From an uncultured Prevotella sp. (lineage in GTDB: Bacteria > Bacteroidota > Bacteroidia > Bacteroidales > Bacteroidaceae), in the NCBI GenBank assembly GCA_900540885.1, contig UQHJ01000030.1:1-27810 (forward strand): a stretch of DNA of 27,810 nt, given 5' to 3'. The notes below the pieces were generated by a model. It was not told where the DNA came from. It worked only from the letters and a program-made list of their open reading frames with translations, and made no database searches. This document shows positions 1 through 8,184 of this stretch, piece after piece. Position numbers and translations under genes: made by a program. Numbering within the stretch: position 1 is the stretch's first letter; each line of letters opens with the position of its first letter.

Positions 1-39
1 TAAGCGACTATAAGTAGATGCTCAAAACCTGCTGCTGCC

Positions 40-56
40 GCGGGTTACAAACCCGC
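40..56. repeat. REP-like GC-rich hairpin
   Basis: A 7-base perfect inverted repeat (GCGGGTT / AACCCGC) encloses the three-base loop ACA, in a gap otherwise lacking genes. Short GC-rich palindromes of this kind are common between genes in Bacteroidetes and resemble REP elements. It has no T run behind it, so it is a poor intrinsic terminator. Positions 1-39 contain no recognisable gene; they could belong to the 3' flank of a gene before the window. Confidence 0.5.
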
Positions 57-63
57 CCCCCAA

Positions 64-86
64 TTAGGCAGACAAATTGCAGTTTA
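64..86 (+). repeat. Copy of the terminal sequence of the 24291-24546 hairpin
   Basis: This 23-base stretch (TTAGGC...TTGCAGTTTA) matches positions 24525-24547 at 21 of 23 bases. At the second site it forms the right end of a 256-base inverted repeat. Here the matching left end would lie before the window or be lost, so this may be the right end of another member of the same repeat family. Confidence 0.5.
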
Positions 87-108
87 TCCGTTTTTACACA
101 TACCAAAA

Positions 109-139
109 TTGTCTATTAACTTTTTTCGTACTATCTTTA
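109..139 (+). promoter_or_regulatory. Putative Bacteroidetes-type promoter for the first GHL10 gene
   Basis: A TTG at 109-111 is followed after 20 bases by TATCTTTA at 132-139, a one-base variant of the TAnnTTTG -7 element. This would start transcription near 144-146, about 22 bases before the ATG at 168. Confidence 0.5.
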
Positions 140-167
140 CACCCAAATGTAAACATACTTAGCGTAA

Positions 168-1673
168 ATGAAACGAATATATCGTATAATCCTCAGTCTT
201 TTGCTGATTTTCCCTTTTGTTGTGCAAGCACAACAAATATTGCCCAAGCGTGAATTTCGTGGCGCTTGGATTCAGATGATTAATGGACAATTCATGGGCA
301 TGAGCCGTGACGAAATGCAGGCAAATCTCAATCATCAGCTTGACGTGTTAAAGCAATGTGGTGTAAATGCTGTCATATTCCAAGTGCGTGGCGAGGCTGA
401 TGCCATGTACGCATCGCCCTATGAGCCATGGAGCCGTTTCTTAACAGGACAACAAGGAAAGGCTCCCAATCCTTATTGGGATCCATTGAGCTGGATGATA
501 ACGGCGTGTCACAAACGCGGTATGGAGTTGCATGCGTGGATAAATCCTTTTCGTGCCAAGACCAAAACGACCAAAGAACTTTCTATCTCACACCCTTATG
601 TAAAACACCCCGAACGTTTTTTCGAGTATGACGGGCTATACATTTTCGACCCAGGTATGGAGGTCAATCGCAATTATATATGTAAGATAGCAGCCGACAT
701 TGTGCGCCGTTATGATGTCGACGGACTTCACATGGACGATTACTTCTACCCCTATCCTGTGGCGGGAGTTGCTATCCCCGACCAAACTACCTACGAAACC
801 CACAAGAATGGTATCAACAATATAGACGATTGGCGGCGCTATAATGTCAACCTTTTTATAAAGCAAATGCATGACTCCATTCGTGCCGTTAAACCTTGGG
901 TAAAGTTCGGTGTGAGCCCGTTTGGCATTTACCATAATGCAAAGGCAGGTTCCAACATTCCTGGTTCAAACACGAACGGAATGCAGAACTATGACAACCT
1001 TTATGCCGATGTGCTTTATTGGATTAATAAGGGGTGGGTGGACTATAACATACCCCAGATCTATTGGGAAATTGGCCATAAAGCTGCCGACTACGAAGAG
1101 CTTATTAAATGGTGGAGCCGCTTTGCGGGCGGACGTCCTTTATTTATCGGTCAAGACGTAGAGCGCACCGTTCGTGCAGCCGATTTAAAAGACCCCAATC
1201 GTAACCAAATGGCTGAAAAGTTCCGTTTGCAGCGCAGTCTGCGTGGCATTCAAGGAAGCTGCTTGTGGTACTCTGCTGCAGTTGTGCGCAACGAGGGCAA
1301 CTTTGCCACCGCACTACAAAAGAACTATCACCGCACACCAGCCTTACAACCTCTCTTTCCCTTTATTGACAACAAAGCACCAGGTAAGCCACGCAAACTA
1401 AAAGCTATATGGATGCCCAATGGTTACTACCTATTCTGGACGGCTCCCAAGGGAACAGGTGAAATGGACAAGGCACACAGCTATGCTGTCTATCGTTTCA
1501 ACAAGGGCGAACGCATTGACCTTATGAGTGGCGAACACCTTATAGCCGTGACTTCCAACACGTGTTATCAGCTACCCTATCAAGGCGGTCATGAAAAGTA
1601 CGTGTATGTCGTAACAGCTCTCGACCGTTTGCAAAACGAATCGAAAGGGGTAAAGAAAAAGGTGAAATTGTAG
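168..1673 (+). CDS. Secreted family-10-like glycosyl hydrolase (GHL10 / DUF187)
   Basis: The protein has 501 residues. Residues 1-21 form a signal peptide (basic MKR start, hydrophobic core, VQA-QQ cleavage), so it acts outside the inner membrane. The body has the hallmarks of the GHL10 (YngK-like, DUF187) TIM barrel: an opening FRGAWIQM segment, NAVIFQVRGEADAMY, HKRGMELHAWINPFR and DGLHMDDYFYPYP (about residues 185-197), the last carrying acidic residues typical of the active site. The final roughly 95 residues look like a fibronectin type III domain. The family probably cleaves polysaccharides, possibly peptidoglycan- or envelope-related glycans, but the substrate is not established. A paralogue of the same architecture lies at 11913-13391. 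The start at 168 fits the signal peptide and the promoter 30 bases upstream. Confident of family, not of substrate. Confidence 0.88.
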   Translation: MKRIYRIILSLLLIFPFVVQAQQILPKREFRGAWIQMINGQFMGMSRDEMQANLNHQLDVLKQCGVNAVIFQVRGEADAMYASPYEPWSRFLTGQQGKAPNPYWDPLSWMITACHKRGMELHAWINPFRAKTKTTKELSISHPYVKHPERFFEYDGLYIFDPGMEVNRNYICKIAADIVRRYDVDGLHMDDYFYPYPVAGVAIPDQTTYETHKNGINNIDDWRRYNVNLFIKQMHDSIRAVKPWVKFGVSPFGIYHNAKAGSNIPGSNTNGMQNYDNLYADVLYWINKGWVDYNIPQIYWEIGHKAADYEELIKWWSRFAGGRPLFIGQDVERTVRAADLKDPNRNQMAEKFRLQRSLRGIQGSCLWYSAAVVRNEGNFATALQKNYHRTPALQPLFPFIDNKAPGKPRKLKAIWMPNGYYLFWTAPKGTGEMDKAHSYAVYRFNKGERIDLMSGEHLIAVTSNTCYQLPYQGGHEKYVYVVTALDRLQNESKGVKKKVKL

Positions 1674-1676
1674 CTT

Positions 1677-1782
1677 TTTGTTGACGAGTTGACAAGTGAA
1701 CAAGTGAACAAGCAAGTTTGTTTTTTCAACCAGTTGCCAACAAAAGGTAACTTACCTGTTAGCTTATCAACTCGTCAACAAA
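1677..1782. repeat. Inverted repeat with arms built of 8-base tandem units (element A)
   Basis: Perfect 16-base arms (TTTGTTGACGAGTTGA at 1677-1692, its complement at 1767-1782) flank 74 bases. Inside the left arm the sequence runs in degenerate octamers (TTGACGAG, TTGACAAG, TGAACAAG, TGAACAAG). The right arm, read on the other strand, has the same period (TTGACGAG, TTGATAAG, CTAACAGG). The element starts 4 bases after the upstream stop codon. There is no T run on the 3' side of either strand, so it is not a standard intrinsic terminator. Confidence 0.75.
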
Positions 1783-1813
1783 TAAATCGACAAATCTAAA
1801 ACTAAACTATTAG

Positions 1814-4243
1814 ATGAAAGTACTCAAATTCGGCGGTTCATCAGTAGGCTCCGCCAACGCTATAAATAATGTACGCCACATCGTAGAGGGTACGCAAGGC
1901 CCAGTGATAGTGGTCGTTTCGGCTTTAGGAGGCGTCACCGATCAATTGATTCGACTCACCCAAATGGCAGCGAAAGGCAATGTTGGCTATACTACCGAAT
2001 TTAATGCGCTCACAGAACGCCACCACCAGATTGTGGCCGATGTAATAAAAGCCGAACGTCAAGCCCGACTCATCGCTTCGCTCGATGCATTATTGGCCGA
2101 ATTACACAGTATCTTACACGGTGTGTATCTGATTCAAGACCTCACGCCCAAGATAGCCGATGCTATCGTGGCCTATGGCGAACGAATGTCGTCGCTTATC
2201 GTGGCTGAACTCATCACTGATGCTGTACACTTTGATGCGCGACGACTCATTCGTACCGAACACGGTAGCGCAAAGCACTTGGTGGATTTCGACAAAACCA
2301 GCCAACTCGTCATCGAAGCCTTTGCTCATGATGTCCCTCGCGTGGCTGTAATGGGAGGTTTTATTGCCAGTGACAGCGAAACGGGCGTTACGACTAACTT
2401 AGGCCGTGGCGGTTCGGACTATACCGCTGCTATCATAGCAGCTGCCCTTCAGGCCGAAGCACTTGAAATATGGACCGACGTTGACGGATTTATGACAGCC
2501 GACCCTCGTATCATTCCAGGGGCTTTCACCATCGACGAACTGAGCTATGCTGAAGCCATGGAGCTTTGCAACTTTGGTGCAAAGGTCGTTTATCCGCCTA
2601 CAATCTATCCCGTCTGTCAGAAGAACATACCCATCTATGTAAAGAACACCTTCCACCCTGAAAGAAAGGGAAGCGTTATTCGTAAAGATGCGGCCCCGAG
2701 TGGACGTCCTATTCGCGGTATTTCATCTGTTAAGGAAACGAGCACCGTCACCGTTAGTGGTCCTGCTATGGTGGGCGTCATAGGCGTCAATCGTCGTATC
2801 TTTACCACTTTGAGTGATGGCGGCATTAGCGTGTTTATGGTAGCACAAAATTCTTCCGAAACGAGTACTACACTCTGTGTTACTCCCGCTGACGCACGCA
2901 AGGCTTGTCAACTACTTGATGCTGAATTTGCGGCCGAAATAGCCGACGGTGCGATGAACCCTGCCGCATTGGTTGACGGACTATCAAGTGTGGCTGTTGT
3001 GGGCGAACGTATGCGTCACATGCCAGGCATTGCGGGCCAACTATTTAGCGTATTGGGCCGAAATGGTATTAGCATTAATGCCACGGCTATGGGCGGACAG
3101 GAGATGAACCTCTCGTTCGTCGTTGACCGCTCGCAACTGCGTAAGACGATTAACGTATTGCACGACAGTTTTTTCCTGAGTGAACATGAGGACCTCAACC
3201 TCTTTATCTGTGGTACAGGCACAGTGGGTGGAAGCCTTCTACAACAAATTGCGCAACAACGTGACAAGCTCTTCCGCGAACGTGGCCTAAAGATTAATAT
3301 TGTAGGCATCAGCGGACGTAGTCATGCTATCTACAATGCTGAAGGTATCGACCCTGCCCACTATCGTGAAGCCATGCAACAAGGAGGCGAAGGAGGTGTA
3401 GAACGCATGATGCACGAGATAGAGGATATGAACATCTTCAACTCCGTGTTTGTTGATTGTACTGCCAGTGACGAAGTTGCTGCACAATATGTGCGCCTAC
3501 TCCAACATAATGTCAACATTGTGGCGGCTAACAAGATAGCTGCTTCGTCCAATTATGCCAATTACGAATTGCTCAAACATACGGCTCGCGAGAAAGGCGT
3601 AAAATTCCTTTTCGAGACGAATGTGGGCGCGGGTCTGCCTATTATCAGTACTATCAACGATCTCCGAGGTTCGGGCGATCGTGTGCTTCGTATAGAAGCC
3701 GTGTTGAGTGGTACACTGAATTATGTATTCAACACGTTGTCAGCTGACATTCCTTTGAGCAAGGCCGTCCATTTAGCACAAGAGAATGGCTATAGCGAGC
3801 CTGACCCTCGTATCGACCTTTCGGGTAAAGACGTAATTCGTAAACTTGTCATCTTGGCACGCGAGAGCGGATATAAGGTTGATGTTGACGACATAGAGCG
3901 ACATTTGTTTATTCCCAAAGCCTTGTTTAATGGCTCGCTTGATAACTTCTGGCAGCACTTACCCGAATTGGACGCTCACTTCGAACAAGAGCGTCAGCGC
4001 TTGGAGCGCGAACACAAGCGTTGGCGTTTTGTAGCAGAGTGGGACAACGGCAAAGGTCGCGTAGGGCTGCGCGAGATTAGTCAAGGCCACCCCCTTTACG
4101 ACCTTGAAGGCTCTAACAACATACTGTTGCTTACCACCGAGCGCTATCACGACTATCCCATGCTCATTCAAGGCTATGGCGCTGGTGCAGAGGTGACTGC
4201 AGCAGGTGTCTTTGCCGATATCATGCGTGTGGCTAATGTTTAA
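1814..4243 (+). CDS. thrA: Bifunctional aspartokinase / homoserine dehydrogenase
   Basis: This 809-residue cytoplasmic enzyme phosphorylates aspartate and reduces aspartate semialdehyde to homoserine, the first and third steps of the threonine/methionine branch. The N-terminal kinase begins with KFGGSSVGSA (residues 5-14) and contains GRGGSDYTA and the GAKVVYPP segment. Two ACT-like regulatory segments follow (around residues 315-360 and 395-440, the second with MPGIAGQLFSVLGRNGI). The dehydrogenase begins with the NAD(P)-binding GTGTVGG near residue 467 and includes NKIA and the GTLNYVFN segment. Its length is that of the E. coli ThrA/MetL family (about 810-820). In many Bacteroidales thrA is followed by a phosphoglycerate-mutase-like homoserine kinase and thrC; here neither follows, and a secreted GH127-like gene does. 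Feedback inhibition by threonine is likely from the family but not shown. Confidence 0.96.
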   Translation: MKVLKFGGSSVGSANAINNVRHIVEGTQGPVIVVVSALGGVTDQLIRLTQMAAKGNVGYTTEFNALTERHHQIVADVIKAERQARLIASLDALLAELHSILHGVYLIQDLTPKIADAIVAYGERMSSLIVAELITDAVHFDARRLIRTEHGSAKHLVDFDKTSQLVIEAFAHDVPRVAVMGGFIASDSETGVTTNLGRGGSDYTAAIIAAALQAEALEIWTDVDGFMTADPRIIPGAFTIDELSYAEAMELCNFGAKVVYPPTIYPVCQKNIPIYVKNTFHPERKGSVIRKDAAPSGRPIRGISSVKETSTVTVSGPAMVGVIGVNRRIFTTLSDGGISVFMVAQNSSETSTTLCVTPADARKACQLLDAEFAAEIADGAMNPAALVDGLSSVAVVGERMRHMPGIAGQLFSVLGRNGISINATAMGGQEMNLSFVVDRSQLRKTINVLHDSFFLSEHEDLNLFICGTGTVGGSLLQQIAQQRDKLFRERGLKINIVGISGRSHAIYNAEGIDPAHYREAMQQGGEGGVERMMHEIEDMNIFNSVFVDCTASDEVAAQYVRLLQHNVNIVAANKIAASSNYANYELLKHTAREKGVKFLFETNVGAGLPIISTINDLRGSGDRVLRIEAVLSGTLNYVFNTLSADIPLSKAVHLAQENGYSEPDPRIDLSGKDVIRKLVILARESGYKVDVDDIERHLFIPKALFNGSLDNFWQHLPELDAHFEQERQRLEREHKRWRFVAEWDNGKGRVGLREISQGHPLYDLEGSNNILLLTTERYHDYPMLIQGYGAGAEVTAAGVFADIMRVANV

Positions 4244-4266
4244 GGGCTAATAGCCAGTTTTATGTT

Positions 4267-4340
4267 TTAAGGTTATGAGGTTATAAAGTTAGTTTTACTG
4301 ATTATCAATGTGATGTAACTTTATAACCTCTAATCTTTAA
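4267..4340. repeat. Inverted repeat with octamer-built arms after thrA
   Basis: Arms of 25 bases (4267-4291 and 4316-4340) match at 20 of 25 positions when folded, with a 24-base loop. The arms carry octamers (AGGTTATG, AGGTTATA, AAGTTA). The design matches element A at 1677-1782, though the octamer differs. It lies 23 bases after the thrA stop and may end transcription by structure alone, since no T run follows. Confidence 0.7.
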
Positions 4341-4397
4341 ACGGAATTATTTGAACATCTCAAACATCAAAATTTTCTCTTGTCTCACACTCTTCTC

Positions 4398-5525
4398 ATG
4401 AAGCAATTCTTTTTATTCTTCCTTATAATATGTTGTGCTTTGCTTCCAGCCACCGCTCGCACGCCTTGGCTCAAGAAGCCATTGCGCTACGTCTGTGCCG
4501 ATAGTGTCATCACGTGGGGGTACGACGGACGAGACTTTCGCACAATTGCCCATGCTACCGACTCTACGGCCCATGCACACCCCACACGGCTTACACGACA
4601 GAATTGGAGCGAACGTGAGAGCACACTTGTAGCTTGGACTTCACAACAATCCGAACACAACGTATTAGGCGGAGCTGGAGCGCCCCAAGAACCTTCACAG
4701 GCCTTGAGCGCTGCAAAGTGGCTCAACCAAGCAGCGCAGCTATACTTGATGCAAGGCGATGCCTCCTATATGGATTATGCTGAGCGTGCTTTGTTTAATG
4801 CAGTGATGCGTACCGCTAACGATACGTTACAACTTCAAGGCACACTTGATAAGTGGCTGGCTGCTTCCCTTCTTTTAGCAACACCGGGCATGGTATATGC
4901 CACTTCGCACGACGAAAAGGCATTGTACGTTAATCTCTACACCAATGCAACGACTGCCCTCACCTTACGTGGTAAACGCTTCGTGTTCGACCAAATAACC
5001 AATATGCCCTACGATGGAGGTGTAAAACTCCGTTTCTCTAACTTTAATGGAGAACTTCCCCTCAAACTTTACCTTCGTATGCCGTCGTGGACTGGACTGC
5101 GTTCCGATTCTCCTTATGTATATGTAGGGGGCGAACCTCTTCAACCCACTTTGTACGTTAATGGACATGAGGTGGATCCACTCACCGTTAATTCTCAAGG
5201 CTATGTGGTGATAGAGCGCAAGTGGCATGCGATGGACGAGGTTTATATCGATTTTCCGCTACAAGTGCAGACCATTTTACCTGCTACTACGCCCACCCAA
5301 CAACGTTTAGCTCCTTTGCGCGACCATGCGGCCTTCCAATTCGGACCTTTAGTATATTTGCCTCAAGGCAATACGCAAGGACACTATTTTGTGCCAAATT
5401 GTCCCCCACAGCCCATCGATCGAACCAATGCGATAGGGCGACCCATCTTACAAGGCACAATGTATCGTTATGCTAACCTTCCGCAAGACGCTCAAGCCCC
5501 CAGCGTTACCTTTTGGGCGGAATAA
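4398..5525 (+). CDS. Secreted GH127-like protein lacking the catalytic segment
   Basis: The ATG at 4398 is preferred over an in-frame TTG at 4380 because it directly opens a signal peptide (MKQFFLFFLIICC...ATA). The product is 375 residues. It resembles beta-L-arabinofuranosidases of GH127 (DUF1680): an AAKWLNQAAQLYLMQGDASY / MDYAERALFNAVM helical part, then YATSHDE...LYVNLY and a beta-sandwich with LKLYLRMPSWTG, LYVNGHEV and FQFGPLVYLPQG. Family members are usually over 600 residues. Here most of the N-terminal (alpha/alpha)6 barrel is missing, and the family's Cys-Cys motif (zinc ligands and nucleophile), expected between AERALFNAVM and YATSHD, is absent; the mature protein has only two isolated cysteines. 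It is probably a non-catalytic glycan-binding relative or a decaying gene with an intact frame. Function unknown. Confidence 0.7.
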   Translation: MKQFFLFFLIICCALLPATARTPWLKKPLRYVCADSVITWGYDGRDFRTIAHATDSTAHAHPTRLTRQNWSERESTLVAWTSQQSEHNVLGGAGAPQEPSQALSAAKWLNQAAQLYLMQGDASYMDYAERALFNAVMRTANDTLQLQGTLDKWLAASLLLATPGMVYATSHDEKALYVNLYTNATTALTLRGKRFVFDQITNMPYDGGVKLRFSNFNGELPLKLYLRMPSWTGLRSDSPYVYVGGEPLQPTLYVNGHEVDPLTVNSQGYVVIERKWHAMDEVYIDFPLQVQTILPATTPTQQRLAPLRDHAAFQFGPLVYLPQGNTQGHYFVPNCPPQPIDRTNAIGRPILQGTMYRYANLPQDAQAPSVTFWAE

Positions 5526-5589
5526 TATTGCGTAAAGACATAAAAACGCTGATAAATAGTTGATAATTAACTCTTTTCGATTAAAAAAG

Positions 5590-5620
5590 TTGGCAGCAAA
5601 CTAAAAAAGTCGTACTTTTG
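5590..5620 (+). promoter_or_regulatory. Bacteroidetes promoter of rplS
   Basis: TTG at 5590-5592, a 20-base spacer, then TACTTTTG at 5613-5620, a perfect TAnnTTTG. Transcription should start near 5625-5628, leaving a leader of about 90 bases before the rplS ATG. Confidence 0.8.
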
Positions 5621-5626
5621 CACCGC

Positions 5627-5714
5627 TTTTCCACTCAGCCGCTGTCGGGATGTAGAGTTCCCCGTTAAGCTGAGTCGGGACGGACAACAATATTTTTAAT
5701 TATCCATCAAAGAA
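5627..5714 (+). promoter_or_regulatory. Structured leader of rplS, candidate L19 autoregulatory RNA
   Basis: The leader contains a 7-base stem ACTCAGC (5633-5639) / GCTGAGT (5669-5675). Inside it a shorter stem CGGG (5646-5649) / CCCG (5661-5664) is possible. The heptamer GTCGGGA occurs at 5644-5650 and again at 5674-5680, overlapping the 3' strand of the outer stem. Ribosomal protein leaders that bind their own product are known for L19 in other bacteria, so autogenous control is a reasonable inference; no T run or sequestered start site is evident, and the mechanism is open. Confidence 0.55.
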
Positions 5715-6080
5715 ATGGCAGATTTAATTAAGATTGCTGAAGAAGCTTTTGCTACAGGCAAGCAGTTCCCTAAGTTCAAAGCTGGTGATACGATTACCGT
5801 AGCATACAAAATCGTCGAAGGTAACAAAGAGCGTATCCAGTTGTATCGCGGTGTTGTTATCAAAATCAATGGTCACCAAGACAAGAAGCGTTTCACTGTA
5901 CGCAAGATGTCTGGTACTGTAGGTGTAGAACGTATTTTCCCCATCGAATCACCGAACATCGAAAGCATCGAGGTGAACAAGATTGGTAAGGTACGTCGCG
6001 CTAAGCTTTACTACCTCCGTGCCCTCACTGGTAAGAAGGCTCGTATTAAGGAAAAGCGTACTGCTATCAACAACGACTAA
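5715..6080 (+). CDS. rplS: 50S ribosomal protein L19
   Basis: The 121-residue protein is a component of the large ribosomal subunit near the 30S-50S interface. Family features are FKAGDTITVAYKIVEGNKER, QLYRGVVIKI, the FTVRKMSGTVGVERIFP core, and the basic C-terminal KVRRAKLYYLRALTGKKARIKE segment. Family members are about 115-125 residues, so it is full length. It is transcribed alone, from its own promoter at 5590-5620 through a structured leader, and is closed by the terminator at 6156-6200. It is not next to rpsP-rimM-trmD as in proteobacteria. Certain. Confidence 0.98.
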   Translation: MADLIKIAEEAFATGKQFPKFKAGDTITVAYKIVEGNKERIQLYRGVVIKINGHQDKKRFTVRKMSGTVGVERIFPIESPNIESIEVNKIGKVRRAKLYYLRALTGKKARIKEKRTAINND

Positions 6081-6155
6081 TTTGTCGTTCAATTGTTGTG
6101 TTAGCAATAGCACCTCATCTCAAAAGGCAATCTTCTCAAAAAAAGATTCCGAAAT

Positions 6156-6200
6156 AAAAAGGAGTTTTCTCTCACGAAGAGAAAACTCCTTTTTATTTTT
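6156..6200. terminator. Bidirectional intrinsic terminator between rplS and the convergent gene
   Basis: Perfect 17-base arms (6156-6172 and 6178-6194) with the loop CACGA. The arms begin with five A and end with five T, so a T run follows the stem on both strands. It serves rplS from the left and the minus-strand transferase gene from the right. Confidence 0.92.
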
Positions 6201-6239
6201 TATATTGCACTTCAAACTATCCAAATAACTTTTCACCCT

Positions 6240-8039
6240 CTATTTTGTGCTCTCTTCATAGTCGATTTTACCTTGAATAAACCTTTCCTTAGCTACATAT
6301 TTAGAGCTTAAGATATCGTTGTGAGCGTTATAGTAAGGTGTCGTGATTGACGCTAATGAAAATAATAAATGCGGCAACACATCTGAAAGCAGAGGTTTGT
6401 CAACAGCCAGCCTTAGAGCCTCAACTTTTTGTTGATGTTTTTGTATATATTTGTCCGAACACCAAATCATGAATGGAATGTCGTATTGACATTTTATAGC
6501 TTCTTTACTTTTATGGGGCTCGTGGCTCCTGCCTACAAATTTGCGATAGTCGTACACCTCTTCACCATGGTCAGACAAGTAGACGATAACTGATGAAGTA
6601 TTCCTGAACATCTCAATAATGGAACCTACAATACGGTCATTATAAAGCGTAGCATTGTCATAGTTAGCAACTGTTTGCTTTTCTATTTCGCTTAAATCAT
6701 TACGCTGAATGTCAGATGATTTAAACACCTTAAAAGCTTCTTCCGAAGGAAAACGACTAGCTGCATCGGCATGTTGCCCCATAAGATGAAAGATAAAAAG
6801 CGAATGCTTTTGCAATAATTTATGTGCTTTGTAAGTTTGACTATGTTGTTTAAAGTCATTGATTAGTTCATGATCGTAGTCATAAGTTCGCTCATTGTGT
6901 TCAGTATAAGCTTTTGGCACGATAGCTGCGGCATACAGATAGGAGCCTAAAGCATAATCGTATGACGAAACGCTTGCTCCAACAGGGCGCTGATTGTCCC
7001 ACATTGACACGTTAAACCCAGCCCTTTTAAATATTACCGGAAAATATGGGCACGATGACCAACTTTCGCCATTGGCAATACGATTGGTGCTCATCATATT
7101 CTTAATCGAGAAACTTGTCATATTGTAAGGCGCAACAGCATCATTAAAGACGAAAAGATTGCCCCGATTTCGCATTGACTGAAGGATAGGAGTTGTGTTA
7201 AGACTATAACCATAGAGTGGAGAATGGTATTTGCTAAACGATTCGCCTATTATGAGTATTACATTCAAACTATCAGGCTCCAAGCTATTGGCAGATCGCT
7301 TTGATGCGTCTATACTAGAACGAATAGCTATCTCGTTGTCATGACCTGACACGCTTAAATAGGTGGTGGCAAATAGTAAATTAGTAAAAGTATTGTCTAT
7401 CGCATAACTTCCTTTTCGTCCTTGCCATTCTTCAATTTCAATTTGCGAATTTAAGCATACTAATTTTGTCGCTAAAAAAGCAAGGTAACCCCCCAACATT
7501 AAAAGAGGTAGCAACGCTGAGACACAAATCCATTTAATAAAACGAGGCTTTAGTGAAATGTTTATAGCTTTTCTCTCTGCTATTAAAATTGCGATTGCAG
7601 TGATTAAGGCCAACGTCCAACACTTTATACTACCAGGTGTTAAAAGCGCGTGTTTTAAAAACTCTGACGACTCCGTGGAGTTTGTTTCTTTAACAAGCAA
7701 CAATATCCAAGGTGTAACGATTGTGCCATAGTTAAAGAGTAAAAAGCAGTCGATAATCATCAGCAAAAAAGACAGAACGTAAAAGACACATTTCAGTCCT
7801 TTTAGCCGAGTGTACCATACGATTGCAGTGAATAACCAGCTAATAAAGATCGCACTCGATAATCCTATAAATAGATTTCGAACGTACATGATTGACATGT
7901 CTGTCGTCCAAACATTCAATAAGTGCGAAATGTACATCATAAAAGTCACGATGCAAAAGAATGCGGTTTCGTTACAGATGGGGGTTATGATGTCGTTTAT
8001 TATTCTAATTAATAGTTTTCTGATGGCTATTTTGTTCAT
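6240..8039 (-). CDS. Phosphoethanolamine transferase-like inner-membrane enzyme (sulfatase fold)
   Basis: The protein has 599 residues. About five transmembrane helices occupy residues 20-190 and a periplasmic alkaline-phosphatase/sulfatase-fold domain follows. Motifs fit the EptA/CptA/OpgE group: VILIIGESFSKYHSPLYGY (about 260-278, metal-ligand Glu266), a candidate nucleophile Thr308 in APYNMTSF, FHLMGQHADA (417-426), NYDNATLYND (459-468), and YLSDHGEE (487-494) with Asp490/His491, then His506 in RSHEP. Such enzymes move phosphoethanolamine from phosphatidylethanolamine to lipid A, core sugars or other glycans and can lower polymyxin binding; the acceptor here cannot be read from sequence. 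It is monocistronic on the minus strand. The gene looks more AT-rich in its codons than its neighbours, a possible sign of transfer. Confidence 0.87.
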   Translation of the reverse strand: MNKIAIRKLLIRIINDIITPICNETAFFCIVTFMMYISHLLNVWTTDMSIMYVRNLFIGLSSAIFISWLFTAIVWYTRLKGLKCVFYVLSFLLMIIDCFLLFNYGTIVTPWILLLVKETNSTESSEFLKHALLTPGSIKCWTLALITAIAILIAERKAINISLKPRFIKWICVSALLPLLMLGGYLAFLATKLVCLNSQIEIEEWQGRKGSYAIDNTFTNLLFATTYLSVSGHDNEIAIRSSIDASKRSANSLEPDSLNVILIIGESFSKYHSPLYGYSLNTTPILQSMRNRGNLFVFNDAVAPYNMTSFSIKNMMSTNRIANGESWSSCPYFPVIFKRAGFNVSMWDNQRPVGASVSSYDYALGSYLYAAAIVPKAYTEHNERTYDYDHELINDFKQHSQTYKAHKLLQKHSLFIFHLMGQHADAASRFPSEEAFKVFKSSDIQRNDLSEIEKQTVANYDNATLYNDRIVGSIIEMFRNTSSVIVYLSDHGEEVYDYRKFVGRSHEPHKSKEAIKCQYDIPFMIWCSDKYIQKHQQKVEALRLAVDKPLLSDVLPHLLFSLASITTPYYNAHNDILSSKYVAKERFIQGKIDYEESTK

Positions 8040-8069
8040 ACTTGATTGTAAGTAAGGTGTTTGTTAATG

Positions 8070-8129
8070 AAAGCCTCTCCCCTTAACTCTCCTCCCCAGT
8101 CGGGGAGGGGGTTAGGGGGAGAGGCTTTT
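8070..8129. repeat. CT/GA-rich palindrome, copy 1
   Basis: Arms at 8070-8097 and 8102-8129 pair almost throughout, with a 4-base loop. The arm core CTCTCCCCTTAACT is nearly the same as that of the palindrome at 26968-27027. It lies 55 bases downstream of the minus-strand MFS gene and upstream of the transferase gene, so it may end the HAD-panB-MFS transcript. Confidence 0.8.
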
Positions 8130-8184
8130 CAAATTGCTTTTTATCTAATTCATTTTAAACCACTACTGTACGAATTACCCCACC

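Noticed and set aside
1677..1782. Intrinsic terminator reading of element A
   Set aside because: The stem is followed by A-rich sequence on both strands rather than a T run, so the label of repeat is safer.
4245..4255. Small hairpin GGCTAATAGCC after the thrA stop
   Set aside because: A 4-base stem this short is expected by chance and has no T run of note.
4380..4397. TTG start for the GH127-like gene
   Set aside because: The ATG at 4398 in the same frame opens the signal peptide directly; the six extra codons add nothing family-like.
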